This document shows, piece after piece, positions 34,669 to 44,502 of a stretch of 64,000 bases of DNA (within the stretch, counting starts at the first letter, position 1; each line of letters begins with the position of its first letter). Below the pieces are notes generated by a model. The model worked only from the letters and a program-made list of their open reading frames with translations. It ran no database searches and was not told where the DNA came from. The position numbers were made by a program, and so were the translations under genes. Source of the stretch: Ignatzschineria rhizosphaerae (GTDB taxonomy: Bacteria; Pseudomonadota; Gammaproteobacteria; Cardiobacteriales; Wohlfahrtiimonadaceae); the NCBI RefSeq assembly GCF_022655595.1, contig NZ_CP093379.1:1298501-1362500 (forward strand), read 5' to 3'.

Positions 34669-34968
34669 TTATAAGACATGGGTCTTTCTTTTTAATTCTG
34701 CATTCTCTTTCTCAAGACGTTTTACAGAATTTTTTAACCCCATATTGCTAAAAACACGGGAGATATTTAAAAGTGCTAAAACCCCAATCGTAAAGAGTGC
34801 TCCTATCATAAAAATAACGCAGATAAAAAGAGAGGTATTTAAGGTCGCATCGCCAATAAGATAATTAAAAGAGACCTGGCTATCACGGTTAACATAGAAG
34901 ACAATAAATACGACTGCAAAAATCAGCACCCAAACCGCAATTTTTAGCCAAAAATAGATACGCTTCAT
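34669..34968 (-). CDS. lapA: Lipopolysaccharide assembly protein LapA (YciS)
   Basis: 99 residues from ATG 34968, the usual length; the open frame continues upstream but with non-homologous sequence, and AGGAT lies ahead of this ATG. Two membrane segments (WLKIAVWVLIFAVVFIVFYV and LFICVIFMIGALFTIGVLALL) with NRDSQVSFNYLIGD between, then a coiled-coil cytoplasmic tail (KNSVKRLEKENAELKRK). This is the DUF1049/LapA layout. It partners LapB. Confidence 0.92.
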   Translation of the reverse strand: MKRIYFWLKIAVWVLIFAVVFIVFYVNRDSQVSFNYLIGDATLNTSLFICVIFMIGALFTIGVLALLNISRVFSNMGLKNSVKRLEKENAELKRKTHVL

Positions 34969-35383
34969 AATCTTATCGATCCTTTCCCATGTTCTATATA
35001 TAATAACTGTGTCACTGTAGCATAATTTCATCATGCGAGCTTTGCATTTTACCCTTATCATGGTAAATTATAAAGCGTTATCGAAGATTGAAAATATAGT
35101 AAAGTATCTAACTTCTTAAGTATTCAAAAGACGAAAAGTATTTAATTTGCTAAATCCTCATTTAGCCTTGTCCACCTTAAGAAACATTACTGATCTCATA
35201 GCGCCTTTGATGCATATATTAAAATAACGCCTATGCAACGCTATGCGACCCTACTAAAACTTCTACTATAATAATTTGCTTCACCATATATATAATTTTA
35301 AATGATTAACTAATTGAACGAGAATAAGAACATCATCAATATTCTCTTTTTGATACTGAATATATTATAAAAAACAGACTTAA
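34969..35383. other. Divergent intergenic region, nothing certain
   Basis: A 415-base AT-rich stretch between lapA and the degenerate DEAD-box gene. It must hold two divergent promoters, but I see no strong -35/-10 pair, hairpin or open frame. Confidence 0.4.
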
Positions 35384-37273
35384 ATGAATTCTATGAAAGA
35401 AACGATATTGACACGTTGGAACGATTTATCCGTGGCAGCGAAAGAAATCTTGCGCAATAAAGAACCTATAAACTTCTCTAATACGCCTCCTGCGCTAGAG
35501 CTACTGAGTCAAATTTCTCAACTAACGTCTCAAGATACTACTCAAAAGCAGCTCATTGTAACGTACCATATTAGTGATGCTATTTTTGTTCAAATGTTTC
35601 TTCAAGAAGCGAATCCTGATCTTACTATTGAAGCAATTTTACCTCACAAAATTAATACAGATATAGCTCTTGATACCAATATCATTATTGCCCCGTTCTC
35701 GCTCTTTTTAGTCAATGAGGCATGCCATGAAAAAATGCCACTTACTGAATTTGATACCATTACTTTTGATCAAAAAGTTGCGCCTGAATTTCTCACACAA
35801 TACTTAATGGATCATGAGAGTTATAAAACACTCTTCAATGAAGATCATAAAGCCCTAATTCTCTTTACTGATTTCCAAAGTATTACCTCAGCAATATCGC
35901 CAGTTGAGGCGGTGAATCCTTTAGAGACAATTAAACCTAAAGGCGCCAAAATCTCTTTAGGCAAGTCTCAAGAAAAAGCCAAACAAAAAGAGAACGTTCA
36001 AGAGGACGTGACTGAAAAAACAGAAAAAGAGCTTAAAGCATTAAAAGACTCTAAGAAAAAAGTAGAAGCTACTGATAAAAAAGACGAGGAAGCGTCTATC
36101 AAAGAGCCTGCTAAAAAAGCAACGACCAAAAAAGATCAAAATCAGAGTATTGAAGATGAAAAAGCTATCGAGACCGCTGACCCTTCTGCATTTATTGCGG
36201 TAGTTGCCAGAAATGTACAACGCCAATATATTCGTGATTACATCCGTGAACATAATCTACAACATGTCTTAATCGTTACCCACAATCGTCAATCAGCGAG
36301 ATTATTAGAAAAATATCTCTATCGTGCTCGTATTCGTAGCCGCGTTGTTCACGAAAAAATTGATGATGAAACTGCAACAAGCCTTTTTGATCGCTATAAC
36401 GATGGTCAGTTTACAGCAATGATTTTAATGCACCGAGTGGTAGAGGAACTTGCTGCAAAAATTCAAAAATGTGATGCGGTTATTTTCTTAGATTTCCCAA
36501 CGGTATATTCAGAATATGCAGAGCGCTTAAATTTTGTCCAAACAAACTTTAAGCCGCAGCACTTTATCTCAATCTCAACAGAGAATGATAGAGCATGGGT
36601 GCAAGCATTATTAGAAGAGTACCCTGATCTTAATCTACCTATTGAAGAGATTGATATTAAGCCCCCTAAAAAGCGCGACAATAAACCAAAGCCTAAACAC
36701 GATAAAGCGCAGACAGTAGAGGCTGAAAATATCTCAGAAACACCTGATGCAACAGCTGTGGAAGAAACCTCTCCTCAAGAAAGTGAGAACGAAAAAGAAG
36801 ATAATCCTCGTGATCGCCGAAACAATCGTCGTAATCAAGGCCGTCAAAATCGTAATGATCAGCGTAATGAACGTAATAATGATCGCCGTGACAATAAACC
36901 ACGTAATAATCGTAGAAGACAAGAACAAGCAGCAAATAGCTCACAAAATGAGGGAAATCAGGAGTTTGGGGATAGCCAGAGCGATTTCTTTAGTGCTAAC
37001 CAAGATGAGATTGTGAATCACAACCGCCTACCTTTTGAAGCAGGATCATTTGAAGCCAATATCGCTAGAGAAAATCGCCGTCGTGGACGCGATGCCTTTA
37101 ATACCCCTGGCGGTATTGGTCAATCAACAAATGGTAACTTCTTGCAAAATATCACTCAAGGATTTAACCAAAACGGTAATAGTAACTCGCAACCTCAAAA
37201 TAGACGTAGCAACAGCAGTAATAACAACAATAATAATCGCAATCGTCCAAGAAAAAATAACCGTAAGAAGTAA
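35384..37273 (+). CDS. Degenerate DEAD-box RNA-helicase-like protein with Arg/Asn-rich tail
   Basis: 629 residues. Residues 1-165 look like a RecA-like first domain but no Walker A (GxGKT) or DEAD box is present. A Lys/Glu-rich linker covers about 185-265. Residues 267-400 resemble helicase domain 2: HVLIVTHNRQSARLLEKYLYR, then VIFLDFPTVYSEYAERLNFVQ where motif V/VI (D.P..YVHR.GR) would be, but the arginine finger region is lost. From about 425 the chain is disordered and rich in Arg, Asn and Gln (RNNRRNQGRQNRNDQ), with poly-Asn near the end, like RNA-binding tails of RhlB/RhlE-type helicases. So it probably binds RNA without ATPase activity. greB follows 68 bases later on the same strand. 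Confidence 0.7.
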   Translation: MNSMKETILTRWNDLSVAAKEILRNKEPINFSNTPPALELLSQISQLTSQDTTQKQLIVTYHISDAIFVQMFLQEANPDLTIEAILPHKINTDIALDTNIIIAPFSLFLVNEACHEKMPLTEFDTITFDQKVAPEFLTQYLMDHESYKTLFNEDHKALILFTDFQSITSAISPVEAVNPLETIKPKGAKISLGKSQEKAKQKENVQEDVTEKTEKELKALKDSKKKVEATDKKDEEASIKEPAKKATTKKDQNQSIEDEKAIETADPSAFIAVVARNVQRQYIRDYIREHNLQHVLIVTHNRQSARLLEKYLYRARIRSRVVHEKIDDETATSLFDRYNDGQFTAMILMHRVVEELAAKIQKCDAVIFLDFPTVYSEYAERLNFVQTNFKPQHFISISTENDRAWVQALLEEYPDLNLPIEEIDIKPPKKRDNKPKPKHDKAQTVEAENISETPDATAVEETSPQESENEKEDNPRDRRNNRRNQGRQNRNDQRNERNNDRRDNKPRNNRRRQEQAANSSQNEGNQEFGDSQSDFFSANQDEIVNHNRLPFEAGSFEANIARENRRRGRDAFNTPGGIGQSTNGNFLQNITQGFNQNGNSNSQPQNRRSNSSNNNNNNRNRPRKNNRKK

Positions 37274-37341
37274 GTCGTTACTTGTTGGAATAAGACTCTT
37301 TATTGAGATCAACAAATAAAGATAAAAAGGATTAATAAAAC

Positions 37342-37857
37342 ATGGGGATTAACCTTATTACGCAAGAAGGGATGGAGATTCTACAAAAAGAACTCGATTT
37401 TTTATGGCGCATAGAACGCCCTGAGATCACACAAAAAGTGACTTGGGCCGCAGGATTAGGCGATCGTTCTGAAAATGCGGATTATCAATTTAATAAACAA
37501 AAACTTAGAGAAATTGATCGACGAGTTCGGCATCTTCGTAAGCGATTAGAAGTTCTTCGCCCTGTCCCTTATTCACCACAACAAGAAGGGAAAGTCTTCT
37601 TTGGCGCTTGGGTAAAATTAGTTGATGATGAAGATAATACACTCTTCTTTCGTATCGTTGGTGCTGATGAGATTGCGCATCATCAAGATTATTCATCTAT
37701 TAATTCACCGATTGCTAAATCCTGTCTTGGCAAAGAGATTGATGATGAGGTCTATGTACAGACAGAGCTTTTAAAAAAACGTTGGTATATTGATAATATC
37801 TTTTATGGTGCACCGGAATTAGTGAAAGAAAAAATCATTGCTGCTAAAGAGAAATAG
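37342..37857 (+). CDS. greB: Transcription elongation factor GreB
   Basis: 171 residues. N-terminal coiled coil with the acidic tip motif GLGDRSENADYQFNKQKLREIDRRVRHLRKRLE (DRSENADY holds the catalytic acidic residues), then the FKBP-like C-terminal domain (VFFGAWVKLVDDED ... ISSINSPIAKSCLGKEIDDEV with minor variation). It enters the RNA polymerase secondary channel and stimulates cleavage of backtracked RNA. AAAGGA lies ahead of the ATG. The DEAD-box-like gene is just upstream and may be co-transcribed, linking both to RNA metabolism. Confidence 0.95.
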   Translation: MGINLITQEGMEILQKELDFLWRIERPEITQKVTWAAGLGDRSENADYQFNKQKLREIDRRVRHLRKRLEVLRPVPYSPQQEGKVFFGAWVKLVDDEDNTLFFRIVGADEIAHHQDYSSINSPIAKSCLGKEIDDEVYVQTELLKKRWYIDNIFYGAPELVKEKIIAAKEK

Positions 37858-37893
37858 CAAAAAATTTGCTGTTAAGTTATGACAAAATTATTA

Positions 37894-37925
37894 AAAGGGC
37901 TAATGATAAATCGTTAGCCCTTTTT
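37894..37925. terminator. Bidirectional terminator between greB and arsB
   Basis: AAAGGGCTAA (37894-37903) and TTAGCCCTTT (37914-37923) form a perfect stem with T runs after it on the plus strand and a shorter one on the minus strand; the genes converge here. Confidence 0.85.
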
Positions 37926-37961
37926 GAATCGCTTATTACGCCATTTTAATAACCTCTATGA

Positions 37962-39257
37962 TTAAAAAAACGTCAAACGCAGCACCAGCGCACTTAAAGT
38001 TACAAATAACACCGGCAATGTTAAAACTATACCTACCCTAAAATAGTAGCCCCAAGTAATTTTCATATTCTTAGTCGCTAATACGTGAAGCCATAGTAAT
38101 GTTGCTAAACTTCCTATCGGCGTAATTTTAGGCCCTAAATCACTACCAATAACATTCGCATAAATCATCGCTTCTTTTGTTAATCCTGAAGCTGTTGAAG
38201 CATCTATCGATAATACACCGATTAAGACAGTGGGAAGATTATTCATCACTGAAGAAAGCGCTGCCGAGATAAATCCTGTGCCTATTGCCCCGCTCCAAAC
38301 CCCGTGATCTGAGAGCTTATTCAACATCAATATTAAATAATCCATAATGCCAGCATTACGTAGTCCGAACACCACCAAATACATTCCTAATGAAAAAATC
38401 ACAATTTGCCATGGCGCAGAAACGATCACCTTTTTAACATTAATAATCTTTTGTTGGCGTGCAATCAATAACAAGGTACAAGCGCCAATGCCGGCAATTG
38501 CACTAACAGGAACATTAATCATATCGGAGATAAAAAATCCGATTAATAGCAATACTAACACTATCCAACCTGCGATAAATGTCCGGTAATCTTTAATGGC
38601 TGATTGCGGTTTTGCTGTCAAATAGATCTGCTTAGCAGGATATTGAAAAGCGAGATCTTTACGATAAAAGAGATAAAGCACCATTAATGTCGCAATAATC
38701 GAGACCATATTTACAGGAATCATCACGGATGCATATTCCCCAAAACTAATATTGTAATAATCAGCAGAGACGATATTCACTAAGTTAGAGACAGTTAAAG
38801 GTAAGCTTGCACTATCTGCAATAAAGCCAGCTCCCATCACAAATGCCAATGTCGACGCGCGACTAATCCCTAGCTGCACTAAGATCGCCATTACAATGGG
38901 CGTTAAAATAAGCGCAGCTCCATCATTTGCGAAAAAAGCTGAAATTACTGCACCAAGTAAAATCATCAAAAGAAAGAGCTTGCGCCCACTGCCACCACCA
39001 AAATGTGCAATATGGAGCGCAGCCCATTTAAAAAATCCAGCTTCATCTAACAGTAAGCTAATGATAATAATTGCAATAAATGTTAAAACAGCATTCCAGA
39101 TAATATCCCAGACAATTATAATATCTGAAAATTCAATGACCCCAAAAATAAGCGCAATAATAGCCCCAAAGGTTGCACTATAGCCAATACCCAGCCCTTT
39201 AGGCTGCCAAATGACTAAGGTAATTGTTATTATAAAAATCACTAAAGCTAAAATCAT
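37962..39257 (-). CDS. arsB: Arsenite efflux pump ArsB
   Basis: 431 residues, the usual length, with about 12 membrane segments. Family features are [20 protein letters not shown] (around residue 105) and [17 protein letters not shown] plus [23 protein letters not shown] in the second half. It exports As(III) and Sb(III) from the cytoplasm. It begins 11 bases after arsR ends and is under its control. No arsC or arsA is in the operon, so arsenate reduction must rely on another enzyme. Confidence 0.95.
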   Translation of the reverse strand: MILALVIFIITITLVIWQPKGLGIGYSATFGAIIALIFGVIEFSDIIIVWDIIWNAVLTFIAIIIISLLLDEAGFFKWAALHIAHFGGGSGRKLFLLMILLGAVISAFFANDGAALILTPIVMAILVQLGISRASTLAFVMGAGFIADSASLPLTVSNLVNIVSADYYNISFGEYASVMIPVNMVSIIATLMVLYLFYRKDLAFQYPAKQIYLTAKPQSAIKDYRTFIAGWIVLVLLLIGFFISDMINVPVSAIAGIGACTLLLIARQQKIINVKKVIVSAPWQIVIFSLGMYLVVFGLRNAGIMDYLILMLNKLSDHGVWSGAIGTGFISAALSSVMNNLPTVLIGVLSIDASTASGLTKEAMIYANVIGSDLGPKITPIGSLATLLWLHVLATKNMKITWGYYFRVGIVLTLPVLFVTLSALVLRLTFF

Positions 39258-39268
39258 CTTTGACTCAC

Positions 39269-39631
39269 CTACTGTACACGCTTAGCATTAGAAAAAAGTT
39301 GCATTAATTGCGGATAATCACTCGGTGAAATATCACAACAACCACTCGACTCTACGCAACAAGCATCTAAGAGAAAGTTAATTAAGGTAAAAACTTCCGG
39401 CATTTTTATACTATAACGTACAAATCTTCCCTCTTTTTGCATCTTAATCACGCCAGCATGATAGAGGGCTTTTAAATGAAAAGAGAGATTTGTATTGGGT
39501 AAATCAAGCTTTTCTGCAATATCACCTGCAACTAAACCTTGATCTCCATGTTGTACTAATAACTTAAAAATTTGTAGCCGCACTTTTGAAGATAAAGCTT
39601 CAAAAATAATCGCTGCTCGATCACTATCCAT
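39269..39631 (-). CDS. arsR: ArsR-family arsenite-responsive repressor
   Basis: 120 residues. Winged helix ([18 protein letters not shown], then [21 protein letters not shown] as the recognition part). The classic CVC metal site of E. coli ArsR is missing; instead CC at residues 91-92 and CC at 98-99 ([12 protein letters not shown]) lie near the C-terminus, like the Cys95/Cys96/Cys102 site of Acidithiobacillus ferrooxidans ArsR. A 38-base palindrome with 16-bp arms lies just upstream (39687-39724) and is the likely operator. Confidence 0.92.
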   Translation of the reverse strand: MDSDRAAIIFEALSSKVRLQIFKLLVQHGDQGLVAGDIAEKLDLPNTNLSFHLKALYHAGVIKMQKEGRFVRYSIKMPEVFTLINFLLDACCVESSGCCDISPSDYPQLMQLFSNAKRVQ

Positions 39632-39686
39632 AATGGTTCTCTTATTGTCGATTGAGGATGTTACTTGTTAGTAGCGTAGCACACTT

Positions 39687-39724
39687 AATTTCAATATTTC
39701 AATAATATTTGAAATATTGAAATT
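39687..39724. promoter_or_regulatory. ArsR operator palindrome
   Basis: AATTTCAATATTTCAA (39687-39702) and TTGAAATATTGAAATT (39709-39724) are perfect 16-bp inverted copies with a six-base centre, 55 bases upstream of the arsR start. Each arm holds a nested TTCAATATTTCAA half-dyad, so two dimers could bind. Confidence 0.75.
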
Positions 39725-39799
39725 ATGTTCAAAACAGGCTGATTTAAATGCAAAAAAATTAATAGTGAAATAAGATCAATAGAAGACTTGCTATAGTGA

Positions 39800-39956
39800 T
39801 ATAGCAGAATCAATTTAAAAGCAATTGAATCAGATTGCCGGCATATCAGTTATGAGAAGCGCAAGAATCGTTCTATCCGGCATCTTGCAAGCTAATTTGA
39901 CAAACTCTACACTGCTTTACTTTTAAAATCGCGTTCCTTAAACCAAATTGGCTATA
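39800..39956 (+). mobile_element. Repeat A (MITE-like) copy
   Basis: About 157 bases, bounded by TATAGCAGAATCAATTTAA and, at the other end, TTAAACCAAATTGGCTATA. The inside shares CAGATTGCCGG, TATGAGAAGCGCAAGAATCG and GCAAGCTAATTTG with the other copies. It lies between arsR and the trmB terminator. Confidence 0.75.
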
Positions 39957-40013
39957 TTTGGATTCCAAAAGCGCTTTCAAAGCAACATTTAAAAGTACTT
40001 TATGAAAAAAGAA

Positions 40014-40044
40014 AAAAGCGGTAACTTTTTATCGCGCCGCTTTT
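40014..40044 (-). terminator. Terminator of the ispG-trmB operon
   Basis: AAAAGCGG (40014-40021) and CCGCTTTT (40037-40044) pair; on the minus strand the stem is followed by a T-rich run (TTCTTTTTTC). Confidence 0.7.
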
Positions 40045-40083
40045 GAAATCTTTAATAAAGACCTTTACCTATTTAGACCTTGC

Positions 40084-40782
40084 CTATTTCTTTAAAAAGA
40101 CTAAATCCCAAACACCGTGACCTAAACGAATCCCGCGCGCTTCAAACTTTGTTGGCAAACGATGCGTTGGATTTTCAACAAATCCTTCCACACTATTTTC
40201 ATAATCTGGCGCTGCTTGCATCACTTCCATCATATGCTCAGCATAAGGTTCCCAATCAGTTGCTAAGCAGAGTCTGCCACCTTTTTGGAGTTTTTGAGCA
40301 ATAAGCGCAACAAATTCTGGCTGAATAATACGGCGCTTATTATGTTTTTTCTTATGCCAAGGATCGGGGAAAAATACTTGCACACATTCCAAACTCCCAT
40401 CGGGAATACAATTTTTTAAAATATGTACCGCATCATAATCAATGGCACGAATATTTTTTAAATCACGCGCCTCCACATCTAATAAAAGACGACCAACCCC
40501 CGGGCGGTGAACTTCTAACCCTAGGAAATCACGCATAGGATCTGCTTCTGCCATATTAGAAAATGACATACCATCACCAAAGCCGATCTCTAAAGTTCGA
40601 GGTGTACCAGTGCGGCCAAATAAAGCATCAAGATCCCAAAGCCCATCAACCTTATCATGCGTAATAAGATAAGGACTTTCTGCTAAGATACGCTCTTGCC
40701 CTTTCGTTAAGCGCCCTTCTCTTTTGACAAATGAGCGAATCGCACGAAGCGGTCTATTACTGTTGTTTTCTGTATTTTCCAT
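40084..40782 (-). CDS. trmB: tRNA (guanine-N7-)-methyltransferase
   Basis: 232 residues from ATG 40782. SAM-binding motif [12 protein letters not shown] around residues 62-73, then [10 protein letters not shown], the family motif [18 protein letters not shown] at about residues 137-154, and [12 protein letters not shown]. It methylates G46 in the variable loop of tRNAs. The start overlaps the end of ispG by 26 bases, so the two are translationally linked; this gene order is unusual for E. coli but gives a simple two-gene operon here. Confidence 0.96.
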   Translation of the reverse strand: MENTENNSNRPLRAIRSFVKREGRLTKGQERILAESPYLITHDKVDGLWDLDALFGRTGTPRTLEIGFGDGMSFSNMAEADPMRDFLGLEVHRPGVGRLLLDVEARDLKNIRAIDYDAVHILKNCIPDGSLECVQVFFPDPWHKKKHNKRRIIQPEFVALIAQKLQKGGRLCLATDWEPYAEHMMEVMQAAPDYENSVEGFVENPTHRLPTKFEARGIRLGHGVWDLVFLKK

Positions 40783-41983
40783 CAATATATTCGTTTATTA
40801 TCTGTTTAAATTCATTAGCGATATTCTCGCCTTTTAATGTTACTGAGCGCTCACCATCTACATAAACTGGCGCGACAGGTTTTTCCCCATTTCCCGGCAA
40901 GCTAATACCAATATTAGCCATTTTTGACTCGCCAGGGCCATTAACAATACAGCCCATGACGGCAACGACCATCTTTTCAACGCCATCATATTCTGTTTTC
41001 CAAGTGGGCATATTATTATCAATATAAGATTGTATCTCTTGTGCTAGATATTGGAAATCATCACTACTAGTACGTCCACAACCTGGGCATGCAACCACTT
41101 TTGGCGTAAAAGCGCGGATCTGAAGACTTTGCAAAATCTCTTTCCCCACTAATACTTCTTCAGTTCTCGGAGCATTGGGCTCTGGCGTTAATGAGATACG
41201 AATCGTATCACCAATGCCTTGCTGAAGCAGAACGGCTAAGGCTGACGCTGAAGCGACCGTTCCTTTCATCCCCATTCCCGCTTCTGTTAAACCTAAATGA
41301 AGTGGTACATTTGTTTTACCCGCAATATCTTGATAAACCTTAATGAGCTGTTGGCTTTGACTTACTTTGACAGAGAGAATAATACTCTCATCTGTCATTC
41401 CGATATCTTTTGCAAAAGCGATACTTTCAAGCGCTGAAACAATCATCGCTTCACACATCAATTCATCATTGGATAAAGGCATCGCCTTTTTTAAATTCTC
41501 ATCTAATAGGCGCTTTAAAACCTCAGGATCTAAGCTTCCCCAGTTAACGCCGATACGGACAGGTTTTTGATGCTTTAAGGCTTCTTCCACGATTAACGTA
41601 AACTGCTCATCTTTACGGGCGCCTCGCCCCACATTTCCTGGATTAATCCGTAGCTTAGCAAGCGCTTTAGCGCAAGCTGGCTCTGCCTGTAAAAGACGAT
41701 GACCATTAAAGTGAAAATCCCCAACAACCGGCGTTGTATAGCCTAATGTATCGAGCTTTTCGACAATAAACGGTACAGCTTTTGCCGCAGCTTCAGTATT
41801 TACCGTCACTCGTACTAATTCAGATCCTGCATCGGCAAGCTCAATAATTTGAGAAACTGTGGCATCTACATCTTCTGTATTGGTGTTCGTCATCGATTGC
41901 ACACGGATCGGATACTCTGATCCAATTCCGATATTGCCCACCATTACTTGGCTTGTAGGTCGTCTTTTAATGGTAAAAACCAT
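40757..41983 (-). CDS. ispG: 4-hydroxy-3-methylbut-2-en-1-yl diphosphate synthase (IspG/GcpE)
   Basis: 408 residues. TIM-barrel part from [18 protein letters not shown], with [10 protein letters not shown], and the [4Fe-4S] part with CPGCGRTS at about 293-300 and [18 protein letters not shown] near the C-terminus, which supply the three cysteines and the glutamate ligand. It performs the sixth step of the MEP isoprenoid pathway. AAAGGA lies ahead of the ATG. trmB follows with overlap. Confidence 0.97.
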   Translation of the reverse strand: MVFTIKRRPTSQVMVGNIGIGSEYPIRVQSMTNTNTEDVDATVSQIIELADAGSELVRVTVNTEAAAKAVPFIVEKLDTLGYTTPVVGDFHFNGHRLLQAEPACAKALAKLRINPGNVGRGARKDEQFTLIVEEALKHQKPVRIGVNWGSLDPEVLKRLLDENLKKAMPLSNDELMCEAMIVSALESIAFAKDIGMTDESIILSVKVSQSQQLIKVYQDIAGKTNVPLHLGLTEAGMGMKGTVASASALAVLLQQGIGDTIRISLTPEPNAPRTEEVLVGKEILQSLQIRAFTPKVVACPGCGRTSSDDFQYLAQEIQSYIDNNMPTWKTEYDGVEKMVVAVMGCIVNGPGESKMANIGISLPGNGEKPVAPVYVDGERSVTLKGENIANEFKQIINEYIDGKYRKQQ

Positions 41984-42119
41984 GAAACAATCCTTTAAAG
42001 GTAATAAAAATATTTGCGAGCTATTATCGCTAATATCGCGTCATTGCACAAGGGGACCTTCTGCCCGATTCTTTGATATAATCATATTTCCCAAATTAGG
42101 CAGTCAATAAGGTTTTATT

Positions 42120-42557
42120 ATGTCGTATCTTGTTTATAAAGCATTACATATCATTTTTATGGTGACTTGGTTTGCAGGGCTCTTTTATCTCCCGAGAATC
42201 TTTGTCTATCACGCCTCTAATAAGAGCCCTGATACGAGCGAAACCTTCAAAGTAATGGAGAGAAAGCTGATGATCATGACCAACATTGGCGGAGCACTAA
42301 CAATTATCTTTGGGCTCATTTTAATTATGAAAAACCCGGCTTTAATGAAAATGGGTTGGCTTCACTTTAAACTCACGCTTGTCTTTTTGCTCTTAATTTA
42401 TCACTACTTTTGCTATCACTATGTTTTAGCTTTTAGGCATGATAAAAATAGACATAGTCATAAGTTTTACCGCTACTTCAATGAATTTCCGAGCCTAATC
42501 TTAATTATGGTTGTTTTTTTAGTGATCTTAAAAGGGATTCCTTTTATTCATTTCTAA
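42120..42557 (+). CDS. hemJ: Protoporphyrinogen IX oxidase HemJ
   Basis: 145 residues with four membrane segments. The family start is LVYKALHIIFMVTWFAGLFYLPRIFVYH, where the first histidine is a haem ligand, then ERKLM and WLHFKLTLVFLLLIYHYFCY with the conserved K. It oxidises protoporphyrinogen IX in haem synthesis and replaces HemG or HemY. It is divergent from ispG. A strong terminator follows. Confidence 0.92.
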   Translation: MSYLVYKALHIIFMVTWFAGLFYLPRIFVYHASNKSPDTSETFKVMERKLMIMTNIGGALTIIFGLILIMKNPALMKMGWLHFKLTLVFLLLIYHYFCYHYVLAFRHDKNRHSHKFYRYFNEFPSLILIMVVFLVILKGIPFIHF

Positions 42558-42586
42558 AGCGAAGTACTCAATAGCTCACAAACAGC

Positions 42587-42615
42587 AAAGGATCACTTAA
42601 AAGTGATCCTTTTTT
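42587..42615 (+). terminator. Terminator of hemJ
   Basis: AAAGGATCACTT and AAGTGATCCTTT are perfect 12-bp inverted copies with a two-base loop, followed by TTT. Confidence 0.9.
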
Positions 42616-42664
42616 ATGCATTAATATTTATCCCTAATGGTAATTTAACTTACTTTAAGGCAAA

Positions 42665-43123
42665 TTAAAGCGCCTTCACTGCCGCTAATACTTCCTCTGC
42701 ATGCCCCGGTACTTTTACTTTTCGCCATTCTTGTAAAATCTCCCCTTTGTTATTGAGAATAAATGTACTGCGCTCAATACCAAAGCCGATCTTACCGAAC
42801 ATGTTTTTCTCTTTAATCACATCAAAAGCTTTACAGAGTGTCTCATCAGGATCTGAAAGAAGTGGGAACTGCAGGTCAAATTTCTCTACAAATTTAATAT
42901 GAGAATTTTTACTATCACGAGAAGCCCCTAATACGGCACAGTTAAGCGCTTTAAATTCCGCTAAAAGCTGATTAAAATCTTGCACCTCATTACTACAGCC
43001 TGGCGTATTATCTTTTGGATAAAAGAAAAGCACGATGTGATCGGCTTTAAGCTCAGACAATGCCACCGCCTCTGTTTGTGTTTCATAGGCTGTTGTAAAT
43101 ACTGTTTTAGCTAATTGCGCCAT
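42665..43123 (-). CDS. bcp: Thioredoxin-dependent thiol peroxidase (Bcp/PrxQ)
   Basis: 152 residues from ATG 43123; CGGAG lies at the right distance, and the six codons upstream of it are not conserved in type. The peroxidatic cysteine is in FFYPKDNTPGCSNEVQDF. The normal resolving cysteine five residues later is missing here (position taken by F/Q), while a second Cys occurs in ALNCAVLGASRD, so resolution may use that residue or thioredoxin directly. It reduces hydroperoxides. Transcribed alone. Confidence 0.9.
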   Translation of the reverse strand: MAQLAKTVFTTAYETQTEAVALSELKADHIVLFFYPKDNTPGCSNEVQDFNQLLAEFKALNCAVLGASRDSKNSHIKFVEKFDLQFPLLSDPDETLCKAFDVIKEKNMFGKIGFGIERSTFILNNKGEILQEWRKVKVPGHAEEVLAAVKAL

Positions 43124-43261
43124 TTTTGTACTCCGTTTCATATAATTAAAGGTTGATTCAATTCACTTTGTATCAATGTTTTATTTTATTAGTCATAACT
43201 TCTAATTTATTGATACAGACCTTTTTCAATATAGCATGGAAATAATCTAAGGAAACTCTCA

Positions 43262-44458
43262 ATGTTAGATTCGTGGCTCACGCTCTTTTATACACCTTAT
43301 ATTGGCGCTAAACGCTTTAGACAACTCATTGATCACTTTGGATCAGCAGAAGCTGCCGTTCAGGCCGATCACTTAGAATGGCAAGCTGCCGGCATTCCAG
43401 CCTCTGTCACTCAGTATCGTTATAAAAATTATCAAGACAAAGTAAACCAAGCCCTACAATGGCAAGAAACAAAGGATCATTTTATTATGACCTTTCATGA
43501 TCCACAATATCCTCCCCTTTTAAAAGAGATTCACGATCCGCCTATGATTCTCTTTATTAAAGGTAAGGTCGAAATTCTCTCAACACCTCAAATTGCCATT
43601 GTAGGTGCAAGAAAACCGACAGAAGAAGGGCTCTATAATACCCATCTTTTTGCCACAGAACTTGCTTTAGCAGGATTAACGGTCACTAGTGGTCTTGCGC
43701 TTGGCATTGATCAAGCGGCCCATCACGCTACCATTAAAATAGAAAAACCCACTATCGCAGTATTAGGAACTGGCTTAAATGAGATCTACCCTAAAGCACA
43801 CGTGCCATTAAGTGAAGAGATCCTCCAAAAGGGCGGCGCTTTAGTTAGTGAATACCCGCTACATATGCCGCCAAAAGCACAGAACTTTCCCCGCCGAAAT
43901 AGAATTATTGCAGGTCTTTCTCTTGGAACATTAGTCATTGAAGCGGCACAAAAATCAGGCTCCTTAATTACAGCGAGATTAAGTATGGAAGAAAACCGTG
44001 AGGTCTTTGCCATACCAGGCTCTATTCATCAGCCGCAATCTAGAGGCTGTCATCAGCTAATTAGGGAAGGAGCGGCTTTAGTAGAATCGACCATAGATAT
44101 TCGTACCGCCCTATCTGGTTGGGTAGAAACAACCGATTCTGAGCGACAAGCGGATCTTTTTAAAAATCAAGATCAAGCTAACGAAACGTTCATCACTAAG
44201 AGACATCAAAAATCACCGCAAAAAAATAGTATACGCAAAGATCCCACCGAGAATATTAATCACAACAAGACCGCTGAAAAATCATTACCAAAAGAACATC
44301 CGCAACATGCGCTCTATGCGCTGCTAAAGAGTGCTAAATCGATCAATCAACTTGTCGCACTGCTTAATATTGATGCCTCCCAAATTACAGCCGATTTAAT
44401 GATGCTTGAGATTGAAGATTTAATTGTGAGCGATCAAGGATTTTATCAACAAAAATAA
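43262..44458 (+). CDS. dprA: DNA processing protein DprA (Smf)
   Basis: 398 residues. N-terminal SAM-like helices, then the Rossmann-like core IAIVGARKPTEEGLYNTHLFATEL, GLALGIDQAAHHATI, the family segment PPKAQNFPRRNRIIAGLS and VIEAAQKSGSLITARLSMEENREVFAIPG. After a low-complexity linker (about 300-340) a DML1-like winged helix ends the protein. It protects incoming single strands and loads RecA during natural transformation. AAGGAA lies ahead of the ATG. Its presence fits a DNA-uptake ability, relevant to the CCGGCA motif excess. Confidence 0.95.
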   Translation: MLDSWLTLFYTPYIGAKRFRQLIDHFGSAEAAVQADHLEWQAAGIPASVTQYRYKNYQDKVNQALQWQETKDHFIMTFHDPQYPPLLKEIHDPPMILFIKGKVEILSTPQIAIVGARKPTEEGLYNTHLFATELALAGLTVTSGLALGIDQAAHHATIKIEKPTIAVLGTGLNEIYPKAHVPLSEEILQKGGALVSEYPLHMPPKAQNFPRRNRIIAGLSLGTLVIEAAQKSGSLITARLSMEENREVFAIPGSIHQPQSRGCHQLIREGAALVESTIDIRTALSGWVETTDSERQADLFKNQDQANETFITKRHQKSPQKNSIRKDPTENINHNKTAEKSLPKEHPQHALYALLKSAKSINQLVALLNIDASQITADLMMLEIEDLIVSDQGFYQQK

Positions 44459-44502
44459 GATCAAAGGTTATGTTACTCTTTAACCAATCACTGACTTTAA
44501 TC

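Noticed and set aside
36693-36944. Minus-strand open frames with many Tyr, Asp and His in the DEAD-box-like gene
   Set aside because: They are shadows of the Arg/Asn-rich coding tail on the other strand.
36840-37260. Possible CRISPR-like repetition in the DEAD-box-like gene
   Set aside because: The repetition is low-complexity coding for Arg/Asn, with no constant repeat-spacer spacing.
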